A stretch of DNA of 64,000 nt from Arachis hypogaea (GCF_003086295.3 NC_092044.1:75912024-75976023), one strand, 5' to 3'. Positions 1-10,985 are shown, counted from the stretch's first letter. Numbers and translations are program-made. The notes: generated by a model not told the origin, from the letters alone.

Positions 1-766
1 CTACTACCTTCACCTTTAGTGCCTCCTCTAGCTCCTTATGAAGTATGGATTCGCGAAGATGATCCTTTCTCTCTCGTTCTATGTCAATAGTATCAGTGGG
101 ATCATGTTGCTCTTGGATTGATGGGTGTTGGTGCTCTTCCATAGATGGTGGTGATGGGATGGGTGGATCATTATGTGGTTGAGATGGAAGTGCATTGGAG
201 CTCGAGGGTTGAATATTGGGGGTATTTGGCGGTCCAATTTGGGCGGCGAGAGCTTGTATAGAAGAGTTTAGATCGGCAAATGCTTTCTCCATGGAGGTTT
301 GGGGTGGATAGGAGGGTTCATTTGTTGGGAGAAAAGGTTCATAACATGGAAGTGGTTCCTCTTGATAAGGATATGGAGATGGTGTATATTGAGGTGGTGG
401 TTCTGGGTATGGTTCATATGGTGGTTGGTGTGGTGAATAGGGATTGGGGTCATATGGAGGTGAATGGTGGAAAGGGGCTTGTGAGTGTGGTGGTTCAAAG
501 TTATGTTGTGAGGATGGTCTCTGAGCATACGGTGGGGCTTGTTGGTAGTTACAAGGCGGTCCACCAAATCTTTCAGCTGGGCATGCATTGTAGAATGGTC
601 GTTGTCCATGATATCTTGGAGGGTGTTGTTGCCTAAATGGTTGATTAGATCCTCTTGGCTCCATCCATCCTTGATTGGTCTGACCTTGATGCATATTCCT
701 ACTGTGGTTTCTATTTCCTTCAACAAAGTTAGAACCAAACTCAAAGCGAGAGGGGTGAGAATTCAT
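1..766 (-). CDS. Proline/glutamine/tyrosine-rich first ORF of element A (partial)
   Basis: From an ATG at 766-764 the frame stays open for 255 codons to the window edge without a stop. It begins MNSHPSRFEFG and is then rich in Pro, Gln, Tyr, His and Asn, with many PPY and PPxY-like groups at about residues 95-165, followed by a more ordinary stretch (MEKAFADLNSSIQAL) and a charged acidic/basic end. It is the first ORF after the PBS, where gag normally lies, but I see neither a retrotrans_gag core nor a zinc knuckle in the visible part. It may be the start of a long gag, a family-specific leader protein, or the ORF of a non-autonomous element. An overlapping His-rich frame at 268-744 is a shadow of this one. 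Being unbroken, it is among the least decayed ORFs in the window. Confidence 0.65.
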   Translation of the reverse strand, partial: MNSHPSRFEFGSNFVEGNRNHSRNMHQGQTNQGWMEPRGSNQPFRQQHPPRYHGQRPFYNACPAERFGGPPCNYQQAPPYAQRPSSQHNFEPPHSQAPFHHSPPYDPNPYSPHQPPYEPYPEPPPQYTPSPYPYQEEPLPCYEPFLPTNEPSYPPQTSMEKAFADLNSSIQALAAQIGPPNTPNIQPSSSNALPSQPHNDPPIPSPPSMEEHQHPSIQEQHDPTDTIDIERERKDHLRESILHKELEEALKVKVV

Positions 767-876
767 AGTAGTTATCAGAAATAAGGGAAAAAAAGTTGAA
801 ACAAATAAACAAGCAAAAGAAAAAAAAATTTTGAAAAATATTTACAATAACCAATAATAAGGCACACATTTGCAAT

Positions 877-894
877 TCCCCGGCAACGGCGCCA
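877..894 (-). other. Primer binding site of element A (tRNA-Asp)
   Basis: The plus strand reads TCCCCGGCAACGGCGCCA, the 3' end of plant tRNA-Asp, so the minus-strand element carries its 18-base complement. It lies 3 bp from the LTR edge at 898, as expected for a PBS. Confidence 0.92.
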
Positions 895-897
895 TTT

Positions 898-2454
898 TGA
901 CGTTAGGATTTTTGCTAGTAAAGAATTTATAAAAATATTCGCATTGTAGATATAGCTTCTAAAGTAACAGAAATCCCTTCGTACAAAAGTTTTGGTTGTC
1001 ACAAGTAACAAACCCCTTTAAAATTGATAACCGAGTATTTAAACATCGGGTCGTCTTCTCAAGGAATTGCAGGGAGGTATGTTCTTATTATTGGCTATGA
1101 AAAAGGTAAAATTGGAGTTTTGAGAATGAGGAATAAATATGGTAAATAATTTAATTGACAATTAAAATAAATAAATACTGTAAAGCAAACCCTTTGGCAA
1201 GGTAGGAGAAATTGGAAGTCAAAACTTAGTTATTCTTATCAATAATAATAAAAGTTGAATCTTAATTCCACTTAGTCAACCTTTGCTAATGCAAAGGAAA
1301 GTCAAGGGACTAATTAGTTGACCTTCGAATCCTATTTATTTCCTAAGAAAAGGTTGGGATTATTGAAGTTCAATTCAATTAGCAAAGATAATAGTTATCA
1401 ATTATGTTGAGCTAAGATAACTCCTGAGTTACTGATTTCTCAACCAAGACCAAAGGGAAAAGAAATTAAATCTGCTGGAATAAAAATTGTCTTCAGATTG
1501 GGAATAATCAATGGCATAAATAAAGAAAGCAATATTAAACTGAAATACCTCAAATAGCATTAAATAAGAAAATCATAACATGAATGTAGCATAAGCTAAA
1601 TAGGCAACATAACTAATACAAGCAAGCATTAAAGTATCTGAGAGTAAGAGATAAATATAAAGTAAAAGAACATTGAACTTGGGATCGAGAGTCACTCCTA
1701 AAACTAAGAGAAGTCCTAAATCCTAATTTCTAAAAACCCTACCTAAATCCTAAGAGAGAGGAGAGAACTTCTCTCTCTAAAAACTACATTTAAAACATGA
1801 AAAGTGAATTATGAAAAGCATGGTCTGAAGTGATGCATTCCCCCACTTTATAGCCTCTAATCTGTATTTTCTGGGCTGAGAACTGGGTCAAAGACAGCCC
1901 AAAAGTCACTTCCAGCGCTTTCTGGTCCGTACAGGTCGCGGTCAAGTGACGCGGAGGCGTCGCCCATGCGGCCGTGCGAGTTGAAGTTCGCAGATGCGAC
2001 GCGTCCGTGTGAACGTAGCGTCAGGACAGCTATGGCATATTATATATCAAATCGAAGCCCCGGACGTTAGCTTTCCAACGCAACTGGAACCGCGTCGTTT
2101 GGACCTTTGTAGCTAAAGTTATAGCCGTTTGAGTGCGAAGAGGTCAGGCTGGACAGCTTAGCAGTTTCTCCAACTTATTGTATTCCTTCCATTTTTGCAA
2201 TCTTCCTTTCCATCCTCTGAGCCATTCCTGCCCTATAATATCTGAAAACACTTAACACATATATCAAGGCATCTAATGGTAATAAGAAGGAATTAAAAAT
2301 AGAGAACTTAAGGCCAAAGAAGCATGTTTTCAATCAAAGCACATAATTAGGAAGGCAAATATAAAACCATGCAAATAGTATGAATAAGTGGGTAAATAGT
2401 TGATAAAATCCACTCAATTAAGCACAAGATAAACCATAAAATAGTGGTTTATCA
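898..2454 (-). repeat. 5' LTR of element A (1557 bp)
   Basis: The plus strand starts TGACGTTAGG next to the PBS and ends GTGGTTTATCA at 2454; in sense the LTR is TGATAAACC...CGTCA, with TG/CA ends. The U3 part contains GC-rich ACGCGT-type words around 1920-2040, then a TATA box near 1845-1852. A stem with CCGA/TCGG arms (1031-1049) follows a GACGACC box in sense near the U5 end. The partner LTR is not in the window. Confidence 0.87.
1845..1852 (-). promoter_or_regulatory. TATA box of LTR A
   Basis: ACTTTATA on plus reads TATAAAGT in sense. It lies in the LTR 3' of the GC-rich word cluster, the position expected at the U3/R boundary. Confidence 0.5.
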
Positions 2455-3792
2455 CGCGCACGCACGTGTTACGCTCACGCGTCGATGGTGAAGCAAGGCA
2501 AGGGATGCGCACACATATAGGACGCGCACGCGTCAGTGAATTAACGCTGCGTTCTCTTTGAGAATGCTACGTTCGTCTGATGCTGAATGGAAGTACCTGC
2601 TCTGACCCACTTCATCAAAGGCCAAAAATCTCACTCCCATGTACTTGGAGGACAGAATTAGAAAGTGTATAAATAGAAGAAGATTTGATTTCATTAAGGG
2701 ACTTCTTCCTGACCTTTCTCTTTTACTTTGATCTTCCTTTTTTATTTTTCTTTTAGCTCTTCTTTTAGGAACTCTTTAGAATTTAAGATCTGAGTGGAAT
2801 TTTTCTTTTCTGTTCTTCATCTTTTGCATTTTTCGTTTCTATTTTTAGACTAGAAAAATGATAAACTAAACCCCAATTTCATTAGGGGGAGGAGCTCTGT
2901 TGTAATTCCAATGAATCAATGAAATTGTTCTTCTTCTCAATTCAATTTGGTAGCTATTGGGTATCTTCTACTTTGATTCTGAATTATTCATTCTGGAAGG
3001 GGGTTTAATTCAGTGAATGTGGGTGTGAGCCTCGGAAGGGGAATCACCTTCGGTAGGATTGAAGCTCTATCCATCACTGCTCTCTGGATCAACACCATTC
3101 GAGAGGAATTGAGATCCTGAGAAGTAGTATGGCTTATAGATGAGAGATATGCACTTAACCTCTTCTTATAATCACTAGATCAAGGAATTGGTAGGTTGAT
3201 TATGATTAGAGAGATTGGGTCACCAAGGAATTGGGATCCAATCACTTTCAATCTACCATAGATCTATCAAAATGATTGAGAAAGAAGTTGAGACTTAATT
3301 GATTCATGAAGGATAACAATATCTCCAATCCCTGATGAATCATTTCCTTTGAATTTTCTCTCACTTTAATTTCTATGTAATTGCTTCAATTTGCATTGTT
3401 CTGTTCGGTTATAAATCCCAGCACCCAATTCCTTTTAATATTCATGCAATTTAATTTCTCTTACAATTTGGATTTTGCAATTTAAATTCCTTGTATTTTA
3501 GGATTCTGTTATTTACATTTCTTGCAATTTAAGATTCAGCCATTTACTTTTCTTGCCATTTAAGTTTCAGCTATTTTACTTCTAGCATTTTAATTCCCTA
3601 CAATTTACCTTCTGTCAATCATAAATCACTCAAATAAATACTTGTTAGCTTAACTAAATTCATCACCCATCTAAAATTGCTTGATCCATCAATCCCTGTG
3701 GGATCGACCTCACTCCTGTGAGTTATTACTACTTGATGCGACCCGGTACACTTGCCGGTGAGTTTGTGTGGAATCATTTTTTTCCCTCATCA
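2455..3792 (+). repeat. Truncated plus-strand LTR (5' end missing)
   Basis: This has the 3' portion of an LTR: ACGCGT-type words at 2455-2540, TATAAATA at 2668-2675, an A/T-rich leader, then GGGATCGACC, two small hairpins (3709-3722 and 3743-3758) and a CATCA end at 3792. The U3 start is lost at the junction with LTR A. At 3793 the sequence is already RT coding, so no PBS, gag or protease remains. Confidence 0.65.
2668..2675 (+). promoter_or_regulatory. TATA box TATAAATA in truncated LTR
   Basis: TATAAATA lies within a unique part of the LTR, about 130-210 bp after the GC-rich word cluster, matching the arrangement in the other LTRs here. Confidence 0.6.
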
Positions 3793-6413
3793 ATAGTCCA
3801 AAAAGAAGTGCTGAAGTTGTGGCAAGCAGGGGTAATCTATATAATCTCAGACAGCCCTTGGATAAGCCCGATGCAAGTAGTTCCAAAGAAGGGAGGGATC
3901 ACTGTTGTGCCAAATGAGAGGAATGAACTAATACCAACAAGAACAGTGACTAGCTGGCTCATGTGCATAAATTATAGGAAGCTCAATGAAGCCACCCGAA
4001 AAGACCATTTCGCCTACCTTTCATGAACCAGATGCTAGAAAGACTTGCGGGGCATGAATATTACTACTTCTTGGATGGCTACTCTAACTACAACCAAATA
4101 GTTGTACACCCCAAGGACCAAGAGAAGACCTTTTTTTACTTGTCCCTATGGTGCCTTTGCTTATAGGAGAATGCCCTTTGGATTGTGCAATGCACCTGCA
4201 ACATTCCAAAGGTGCATGCTCTCCATTTTTTCAGACATGATTGAGAGGTTCATAGAAGTGTTTATGGATGACTTCTCCGTGTTTGGGGATTCATATTCTA
4301 AGTGCCTACATCACCTCGCCCTGGTGCTAAAGTGGTGCCAAGAAACCAACTTAGTTCTAAACTAGGAAAAGTGCCATTTTATGGTCACAGAAGGGGTGGT
4401 TCTTGGTCACAAAATCTCCAAGAAGGGCATAGAGGTGGACAAGGCAAAGGTGGAAGTAATTGAGAAGTTTCCTCCACCTTGCAATGTCAAGGCAATTAGA
4501 AGCTTCTTAGGGCATGCTGGGTTCTATAAGAGGTTTATTAAAGATTTTTCAAAGATTGCTAAACCTCTCAGCAACCTACTTTTCTCTAATACACCTTTTA
4601 TTTTTGATAAAGAGTGTATGATAGCCTTTGATGATCTTAGAAACAGACTTTCCTCTGTACCTATTATAGCACCACCTAACTGGGACTTACCCTTTGAATT
4701 GATGTGTGATGCATCTGACTTTGCTGTTGGTGCTATTCTAGGACAAATAAAAGATAAGCTAGTACATGTTATTTACTATACTAGCAAAGTTCTCAATGAG
4801 AATCAAAGGAACTACACCACCATGGAGAAGGAACTCTTAGCCATAGTTTTTGCTTTTGACAAGTTTAGATCATATCTTATTGGCTCTAAAGTTACTGTTT
4901 TCACTGATCATGTAGCCCTCAAGTATTTGCTGACCAAGCAAGAATCCAAGCCTAGGTTGATAAGGTGGGTCTTGCTACTTCAAGAGTTTAACATAGAGAT
5001 TAAATATAGAAGTAGAGTAGAGAACAAGGTGGCTGACCACCTATCAAGAATCCCACATGAAGAGGATGAAGCACAACAATTTGAAGTGAATGAAAGCTTC
5101 CCTGATGAGCAGTTGATGATGTTTCAAGAAAGTCCTTGGTTTGCTGATATAGCCAACTTCAAGGCTATTGGGGAGCTGCCCACCAACATCAACAAGTACA
5201 TGAGGAGGAAGCTAATCAATTATGCTAAACACTACATTTGGGATGAGCCCTACTTGTTTAAAAAGGGTGTTGATAGAATCTTGAGAAGGTGTATTTCATA
5301 TGAAGAAGGGCAGGAAGTGTTGTGGCAATACCATGGATCCACATATGGAGGCCATTTTAGTGGAGAAAGAACTGCAACCAAGGTGCTGCAATGTGGGTTC
5401 TTTTGGCCAACAATATTCAAAGATGCAAAGGAATTGGTGTCAAAATGCAATGAATGCCAAAGGGCTGGCAATTTACCCTAGAAAAATGAGATGCCACAAA
5501 GGTTCATCATGGAGCTGGAATTGTTTGACGTATGGGGGATTGATTTTATGGGACCATTCCTGTCCTCCTACTCAAACAACTATATATTGGTGGATGTAGA
5601 TTATGTGTCAAAGTGGGTAAAAGCCATAGCAACATCAACAAATGACAACAAGGTTGTGATAAGCTTTTTGAAAAAAAATATCTTCAGGTGATTTGGAGTT
5701 CCTAGAGCCCTTATTAGTGATGGAGGGACACATTTCTGCAATAAGCAACTTGAGGCACTCCTGCTAAAGTATGGAGTCAAGCACAGAGTAGCAACTCCAT
5801 ACCATCTACAGACCAACGGACAAGCTGAGATTTCAAATAGAGAACTCAAAAGAATCTTTGAAAGGACTATTGGTAACTCAAGAAAGGAATGGTCCAAAAG
5901 GCTGGATGATGCATTGTGGGCTTATAGAACAGCCTTCAAAACACCCATTAGTATGTCTCCATACCAATTGGTGTTTGGAAAGGGTTGTCACCTACTAGTA
6001 GAGCTTGAACACAGAGCATTTTGGGTTCTAAAGGTGTGAACTTTGATAATCAAGCTGCTGGGGAAAGGAAGCTACTACAACTCAATGAGCTGGAAAAATT
6101 CAGAAATCAAGCTTATAAGAATGCCAAGATTTACAAGGAAAACACAAAGAGATGGCATGATCACAAGTTAGTAAGAAGAGAGTTTGTAGAAGGTCAAAAA
6201 GTGCTGTTGTACAACTCAAGGCTCAAGTTCTTCTCAGGGAAACCAAAGTCAAGATGGTCTGGACCTTTCACAATCCTCAAGGTGTCTCTCTATGGTCATG
6301 TAGAGCTTATGGAAGACAAGACACAGAGGACCTTCACTGTCAATGGCCATAGGCTTAAGCAATACTTGGAGAACTCTTTGGATGAGCAAAGAGTGAGCTA
6401 CAACCTCAACTAA
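3793..6413 (+). pseudogene. pol: Decayed Athila pol: RT, RNase H, integrase
   Basis: RT is joined directly to the LTR: a WQAGVIY..SDSPW..P segment at about 3820, then a frame break near 4020, [16 protein letters not shown] at 4170-4217 and the FMDD active site at about 4262-4273. A TAG at 4363 replaces a codon in the conserved N-EKCHF segment. RNase H follows ([16 protein letters not shown], to about 5060). Integrase has an HHCC region near 5330-5470, a stop at 5479, D in GIDFMG near 5540, a TGA at 5689, D in ISDGGTHF near 5717, and E in [10 protein letters not shown] near 5826. A frameshift near 6025 moves the C-terminal domain into another frame (6021-6413, ending GHRLKQYLEN). At least five breaks, with no gag or protease upstream, make it non-functional. 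Confidence 0.9.
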
Positions 6414-6578
6414 AGATGAAGGAACGTCAAGCTAGTGATGTTAAAAAAGTGCTGGTTCGAAGGCACCCTAACACTCATATCCTTTTGATTTCTTGCTTTC
6501 TAGAAGTAGCTTAGGATTGTTGATGTAGGTAGTTTAAGTTCCAGTTAATCCTTTCAATTTCTTGTTTTCTAGAAGTAG
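6414..6578 (+). other. Post-integrase spacer of the relic
   Basis: It contains the block ACGTCAAGCTAGTGATGTTA followed by a GTGCTGG..GGCACCCTAAC stretch. This corresponds to the sequence just after integrase in element E (near 43880-43925) and D (near 33200-33255). It also has two similar pieces of about 27 bp ending TTTCTAGAAGTAG, about 60 bp apart. No ORF. Confidence 0.55.
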
Positions 6579-7924
6579 TGATAAACCACTATTTTATGGT
6601 TTATCTTATGCTTAATTGAGTGGATTTTATCAATCTTCCATACACTTATTTATACTATTCGCATGTTTTACATTCTCCTTCCTGATTTTGTGCTATGACT
6701 GAAAACATGCTTCTTGGGTCTTAATTTAGCTAATCTTAATCCTCTCTTATTACCATTCAATGCCATGATATGTGTGTTAAGTGATTTCAGATATTACAGG
6801 GCAGGAATGGCTTAAACGATGGAAAGGAAGCATGCAAAAGTGGAAGGAATACAAGAAACTGAAGGAATTGCCAAAGCTGTCAGTCTGACCTCTTCGCACT
6901 CAAACGGTCATAACCTGAGCTACAGAAGTTCAAATGATGCGGTTCTAGTTGCATTAGAAAACTAACGTCCAGGGCTTCGATTTGATATATAATTTACCAT
7001 AGTGGCCATACAGCTAGATGACGCAAACGTGTGCTCCACACGGACGTGTTGCAGTGACAAAAATCAGCATGGCAAATTTCGCAACCAGCGAATCCTGGGC
7101 TATTTCCGGCCCAGTTTCAAGCCCAGAAAACACAGATTAAAGGCTGCAAAGTGGAGGAATAAAGGGGATACCTCATATCAGACTCATAATTCAATTTTCA
7201 TATTTAGATGTAGTTTTTAGAGAGAGAGGCTCTCTCCTCTCTCTTAGCTTTTAGGATTAGGATTCCTCTTAAAGGATTTAGGATTTTAACTCTTCATCAG
7301 GTTCAATATTCCTTTTACTTTATATTTCTCTTTTACTTCCAGATGCTTTAATGCTTGTATTACTTATGTTGCCTATTTGGCTTATGAACTTTTCATGATA
7401 GGATTTTCTTAATTAATATAATTTGAGGTATCTCAGAGTCATGATTGCTTTTCCCTATTTATAATTTAGATTATTTACTATTGGCTTTGGTTGATTAATT
7501 GGTGACTCTTGAGTTATCAAACTCATCGTGATTGATAATTATTATTATTCTTGCTGATTAATTTAGACTCCTATAACTCTAGTCTTTCCTTAAAGAGTTG
7601 ACTAGGACTTTAGGTAATAAATTAATTTGTCCACATAACTGACCTTCATAGTTAGAGGTTGACTTAGTGGGAGCAACAGTATAATTCTTATCATCATTGA
7701 TAAGGATAACTAGGATATGACTTCCAATTTTCATACATTGCCAAGAGTTTTATTAGTTATTAATTTATCTATTCCTGCAATCTATTTTTCTCATTCAAAA
7801 TCTTTTCAAACCCAAAATTACTGTTTTCCATAACTAATAATAATTCATACTTCCCTGCAATTCCTCGAGAAGACGACCCGAGGTTTGAATACTTTGGTTT
7901 ATAAATTTTATTGGGTTTGTTACT
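6579..7924 (+). repeat. Plus-strand A-type LTR, 3' end missing
   Basis: It starts TGATAAACCACTATTTTATGG like the sense starts of LTRs A and B and tracks LTR A as far as GGGTTTGTTACTTG. LTR A has about another 100 bp to its end, but here the sequence passes into a FIDEL-like LTR. It includes ACGTGT/ACGCAAACGTGT words at 7018-7055 and a degenerate U5 hairpin at 7878-7896. No internal region is attached. Confidence 0.65.
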
Positions 7925-9709
7925 TGGTGGACGAAATTGTGATCCATATTCTTTGTACTTGTATGAAATTTAATAATTGGCTCTATTTGAAGTCACAAAT
8001 TCGTTCAACTAACCAGCAAGTGTACTGGGTCGTCCAAGTAATAAACCTTACATGAGTAAGGGTCGATCCCACAGAGATTGTTGGTATGAAGCAAGCTATG
8101 GTCATCTTGTAAATCCCAGTTAAGTGGACTCATAAAGTCAAATGTGATTAGATTGGATAAATAAAGATAAATAAAATAAAAAGGAATAGAAATACTTATG
8201 TAAATCAATAGTGGGAATTTCAGATAGGCGTATGGAGATGCTGTGCTCCTCTCGAATCTCTACTTTCTTCTTACATTCATCCAATCTTTCTTACTCCTTT
8301 CCATGGCAAGCTGTATGTAGGGCATCACCATCATCAATGGCTACTTTCAATCCTCTCGGGAAAATGGTCCTATGCGCTGTCACTGCACGGCTAATCGTCT
8401 GGAGGCATCACCCTTGACAATGGCTACATCCCATCCTCTCAGTGAAAATGGTCCAAATGCTCTGTCACAGCACGGCTAATCATCTGTCGGTTCTCAATCA
8501 GGTTGGAGTAGAATCCATTGATTCTTTTGCGTTTGTCATCACGTCCAGCATTCAGGAGTTTGAAGCTCGTCACAGTCATTCAATACTGGAATCTTACTCG
8601 GAATACCACAGACAAGGTTAGACTTTCCAGATTCCCGGAATCCTACTCGGAATACCACAGACAAGGTTAGACTTTCCGGATCCCCATGAATGCCGCCATC
8701 TATCTAGCTTATACCACGAAGATTCTGTTGGGGAATCTAAGAGATATGCGCCCGGCCTAGAGTAGAACGGAAGTGGTTGTCAATCACGCGCGTTCATAGG
8801 TGAGAATGATGATGAGTGTCACGGATCATCACATTCATCAAAGTGTTGTGAAACGTATATCTTGGAATAAGAATAAAAGAGAATTGAATAGAAAGTAATA
8901 ATAATTGTATTGAAACTTGAGGTACAGCAGAGCTCCACACCCTTAATCTATGGTGTGCAGAAACTCTACCGTTGAAAATACATAAGTGAAAGGTTCAGGC
9001 ATGGCTGAATGGCCAGCCCCCATGGTCTAAGGACTATGCACCCCCAGATGTTCCTCAGATCTAAAGTGATCAAAAGATGTATAATACAATAGTTAAATGT
9101 TCTATATATACTAGACTAGCTACTAGGGTTTACATGAGTAAGTAATTGATGCATAAATTCACTTCTGGGGCCCACTTGGTGTATGTTTGGGCTGAGCTTG
9201 ATCTATCCACGAGCTGAGGCTTCTCTTGGAGTTGAACGCCAAGTTATAACGTGTTTTGGGCGTTCAACTCCGGGTTATGACGTGTTTCTGGCGTTTAACT
9301 CCAGACAGCAGCATGTACTTGGTGTTGAGTGCCACTTTACGTCGTCAATTCCCGAATAAAGTATGGACTATTATATATTGCTAGAAAGCTCTGGATGTCT
9401 ACTTTCCAACGCCGTTGAGAGCGAGCCATTTGGAGTTTTGTAGCTCCAGAAAATCCATTTCGAGTGCAGGGAGGTCAGATTCCAATAACATCAGCAGTCC
9501 TTTTGTCAGCCTTTTTCAGAGTTTTGCTCAAGTCCCTCAATTTCAGCCAGAAATTACCTGAAATCACAGAAAAACACACAAACTCATAGTAAAGTCCAGA
9601 AATGTGAATTTAACATAAAAACTAATGAAAACATCCCTAAAAGTAGCTTGAACTTAGTAAAAATTACCTAAAAACAATGCCAAAAAGCGTATAAATTATC
9701 CGCTCATCA
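7925..9709 (-). repeat. FIDEL-like solo LTR (1785 bp)
   Basis: Plus strand TGGTGGACGAAATTGTG...CCGCTCATCA, in sense TGATGAGCGG...CCACCA, the same start as the element E LTRs. It carries GGCGTTNAAC words at 9228-9330, TATATATAG (sense) at 9112-9120 and the best-preserved pair of U5 hairpins (8013-8028, 8046-8061). No PBS or PPT adjoins it. The flanking pentamers TTACT and CAAGC do not match, so it is not a clean solo LTR formed at its insertion site. The name FIDEL is from memory of the peanut element. Confidence 0.72.
9112..9120 (-). promoter_or_regulatory. TATA box of the FIDEL-like LTR
   Basis: CTATATATA on plus reads TATATATAG in sense. It lies 110-215 bp downstream in sense of the palindromic word cluster. 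Confidence 0.5.
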
Positions 9710-10429
9710 CAAGCCCAGCATGGTTTTAGTTTGAATGAATCTAGTAAATTGGTGAGGCATAAAGAGTCACTTTAATGTGTTCGAAAGGATTAAAAGATAA
9801 GAAATGTGAAAGGATTAAATTTATTCTACCCATTATGAGCACATTAAAGTCCAACGATGTATCCAATTTATTAGATACAATGGACTTAAGTTTGGTGTCC
9901 CAAGAGACACTCACTAAGTGCATTTCAACAGCATCTTAATTGAGGGGAATGTGAAAAAAAATTTCTATCTCCACTGAAAGGTTTCGGTTTTAATTTTCAG
10001 GAGAAAGGATAGGACCCATATTGAGTGATGGTTTATTGAGACAAGGAGTCAAAGTGTACTTACACTTTGGAACTCAACATATGCAGAGAGCCAAAAGAGA
10101 TAAGGATTGACGCCTCTTCCCACGCTATGCGCCACTCCCCAAGTGGAAAAACATTGAATTGCTTTTACTTCCCACCTTACCACCTTCCACCTTTCAGAAT
10201 ATCTTTCTCACACTTATAGAAACCACTCTACTTCCCACCTTGCCCCACACCTTAAAATCTCACTTCACAGCCGAAGAGACCTGCACTACTCCCCCTTTCT
10301 TTTCCTTCTCTTTACTATTTTTTTTATTGGGACAATTAAGTCCTAAATTTGGTATTGAAGCAAAATAAAGTTTTGCTTACTCTCTTTGCTTCTCTCTTCG
10401 ACTTTTTCAAACCCTTTTTTTCCACTCCC
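9710..10429 (+). other. Spacer before the ORF3 fragment
   Basis: No ORF is supported. The end of the stretch (about 10330-10365) has GGGACAATTAAGTCCTAAATTTGGT, which looks like a worn copy of the hairpin plus TAAGTTTGGTGT block that precedes ORF3 in elements E and D. This supports reading the stretch as the post-pol spacer of the relic. Confidence 0.4.
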
Positions 10430-10985
10430 ATGGCACCACCAAGAGCTTCCTCGTCAAAGAAGAGAAAGACCAAAGAACCAATTTCTGGATCCTCAAGCTT
10501 CAATGAATACAAGTTCCTCTCATCATTCAACCAAAACCAATTTTATGGTTGGGTGAGTGAGAGGCAAATCATTCCAGACGTAGGCTTCCAACTTGAGAGG
10601 AATGAGCATCCAGAGATCAATAGGGAGATCAACAACAAAGGATCGGCACTCTTGTGCAACCCACCAAGGAAGGTGGTGTAGAGCTTGGTCAGCGAATTTT
10701 ACGCTAATGCAGTGCCTCAACTTGGGCAACCTTATGGCTATCTTAGTTATGTGAGGGGGGAAAGTTATAGACTATAGCCCTTCCAACATAGACAGGATGC
10801 AAATGGTGAAGCAAACAAACTCTATCCGAAGCTATGAAGAAAGGGTGAAGCAACAAGACCCAGGATTTGATGAGATCCTCAATGATCGGATAATTTTCGA
10901 CAGTAACTGGCATCAGATTTTCATAACTTTAACATCATATTTGCAACAACACTACTTTCTCCACAAATTACCGTTAGAAAAATAA
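10430..10985 (+). pseudogene. Athila-type ORF3 fragment
   Basis: From ATG at 10430 the frame reads MAPPRASSSKKRKTKE, a basic N-terminus like ORF3 of element E (MAPKGKQ...) and D, then a domain with GFQLERNEHPEI, a stop at 10679-10681, then VSEFYANAV. After a frameshift near 10750 the match continues (RGKVIDYSPSNIDRM, then a SYEERVKQQDPGFDEIL segment at 10830-10880). The EFYAN...RGK..D/H..P..I pattern is what I recognise as the putative plant transposon protein domain of Athila-like third ORFs; its function is unknown. The C-terminal half is absent. Confidence 0.62.

Larger units (their letters stand above)
1..2454 (-). mobile_element. Ty3/gypsy element A, 5' part, cut by window edge
   Basis: A minus-strand LTR retrotransposon enters from the left edge. 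Reading leftwards from 2454 it shows a 5' LTR (898-2454), a 3-bp gap, a tRNA-Asp primer binding site (877-894), a leader of about 110 bp and a long first ORF that is open to base 1. The 3' half lies outside the window, so its target-site duplication cannot be tested; the five bases right of the LTR are CGCGC. The LTR starts in sense TGATAAACC, like element B and the LTR at 6579, so these belong to one broad LTR group. Its right end abuts a truncated plus-strand LTR, suggesting that A inserted into or recombined with that LTR. Confidence 0.85.
2455..10985 (+). mobile_element. Broken plus-strand Athila-type relic with LTR insertions
   Basis: The order is: 3' part of a plus-strand LTR (2455-3792), pol (3793-6413), post-integrase spacer (6414-6578), two foreign LTRs (6579-9709), then what looks like the continued spacer (9710-10429) and an ORF3 fragment (10430-10985). 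All native parts are plus strand and in Athila order, so I read them as one relic, although the join across 6578/9710 shows no target-site duplication. Gag and protease are gone: the LTR runs straight into RT. No 3' LTR is found; after about 10985 only AT-rich DNA follows. Confidence 0.6.

Noticed and set aside
268..744. 158-codon His-rich frame on minus
   Set aside because: A shadow of the longer proline-rich frame 766-1, which starts at a true ATG after the leader.
280..784. Plus-strand frames opposite the element A ORF
   Set aside because: Antisense to the proline-rich ORF; composition is the complement of Pro/Tyr codons.
877..894. tRNA-Asp gene fragment
   Set aside because: Only the 3'-terminal 18 bases match, ending in CCA and placed next to LTRs at each occurrence; these are primer binding sites. 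No cloverleaf upstream.
7925..9709. Clean solo LTR with target-site duplication
   Set aside because: Flanking pentamers TTACT and CAAGC differ, and the left neighbour is a truncated LTR.
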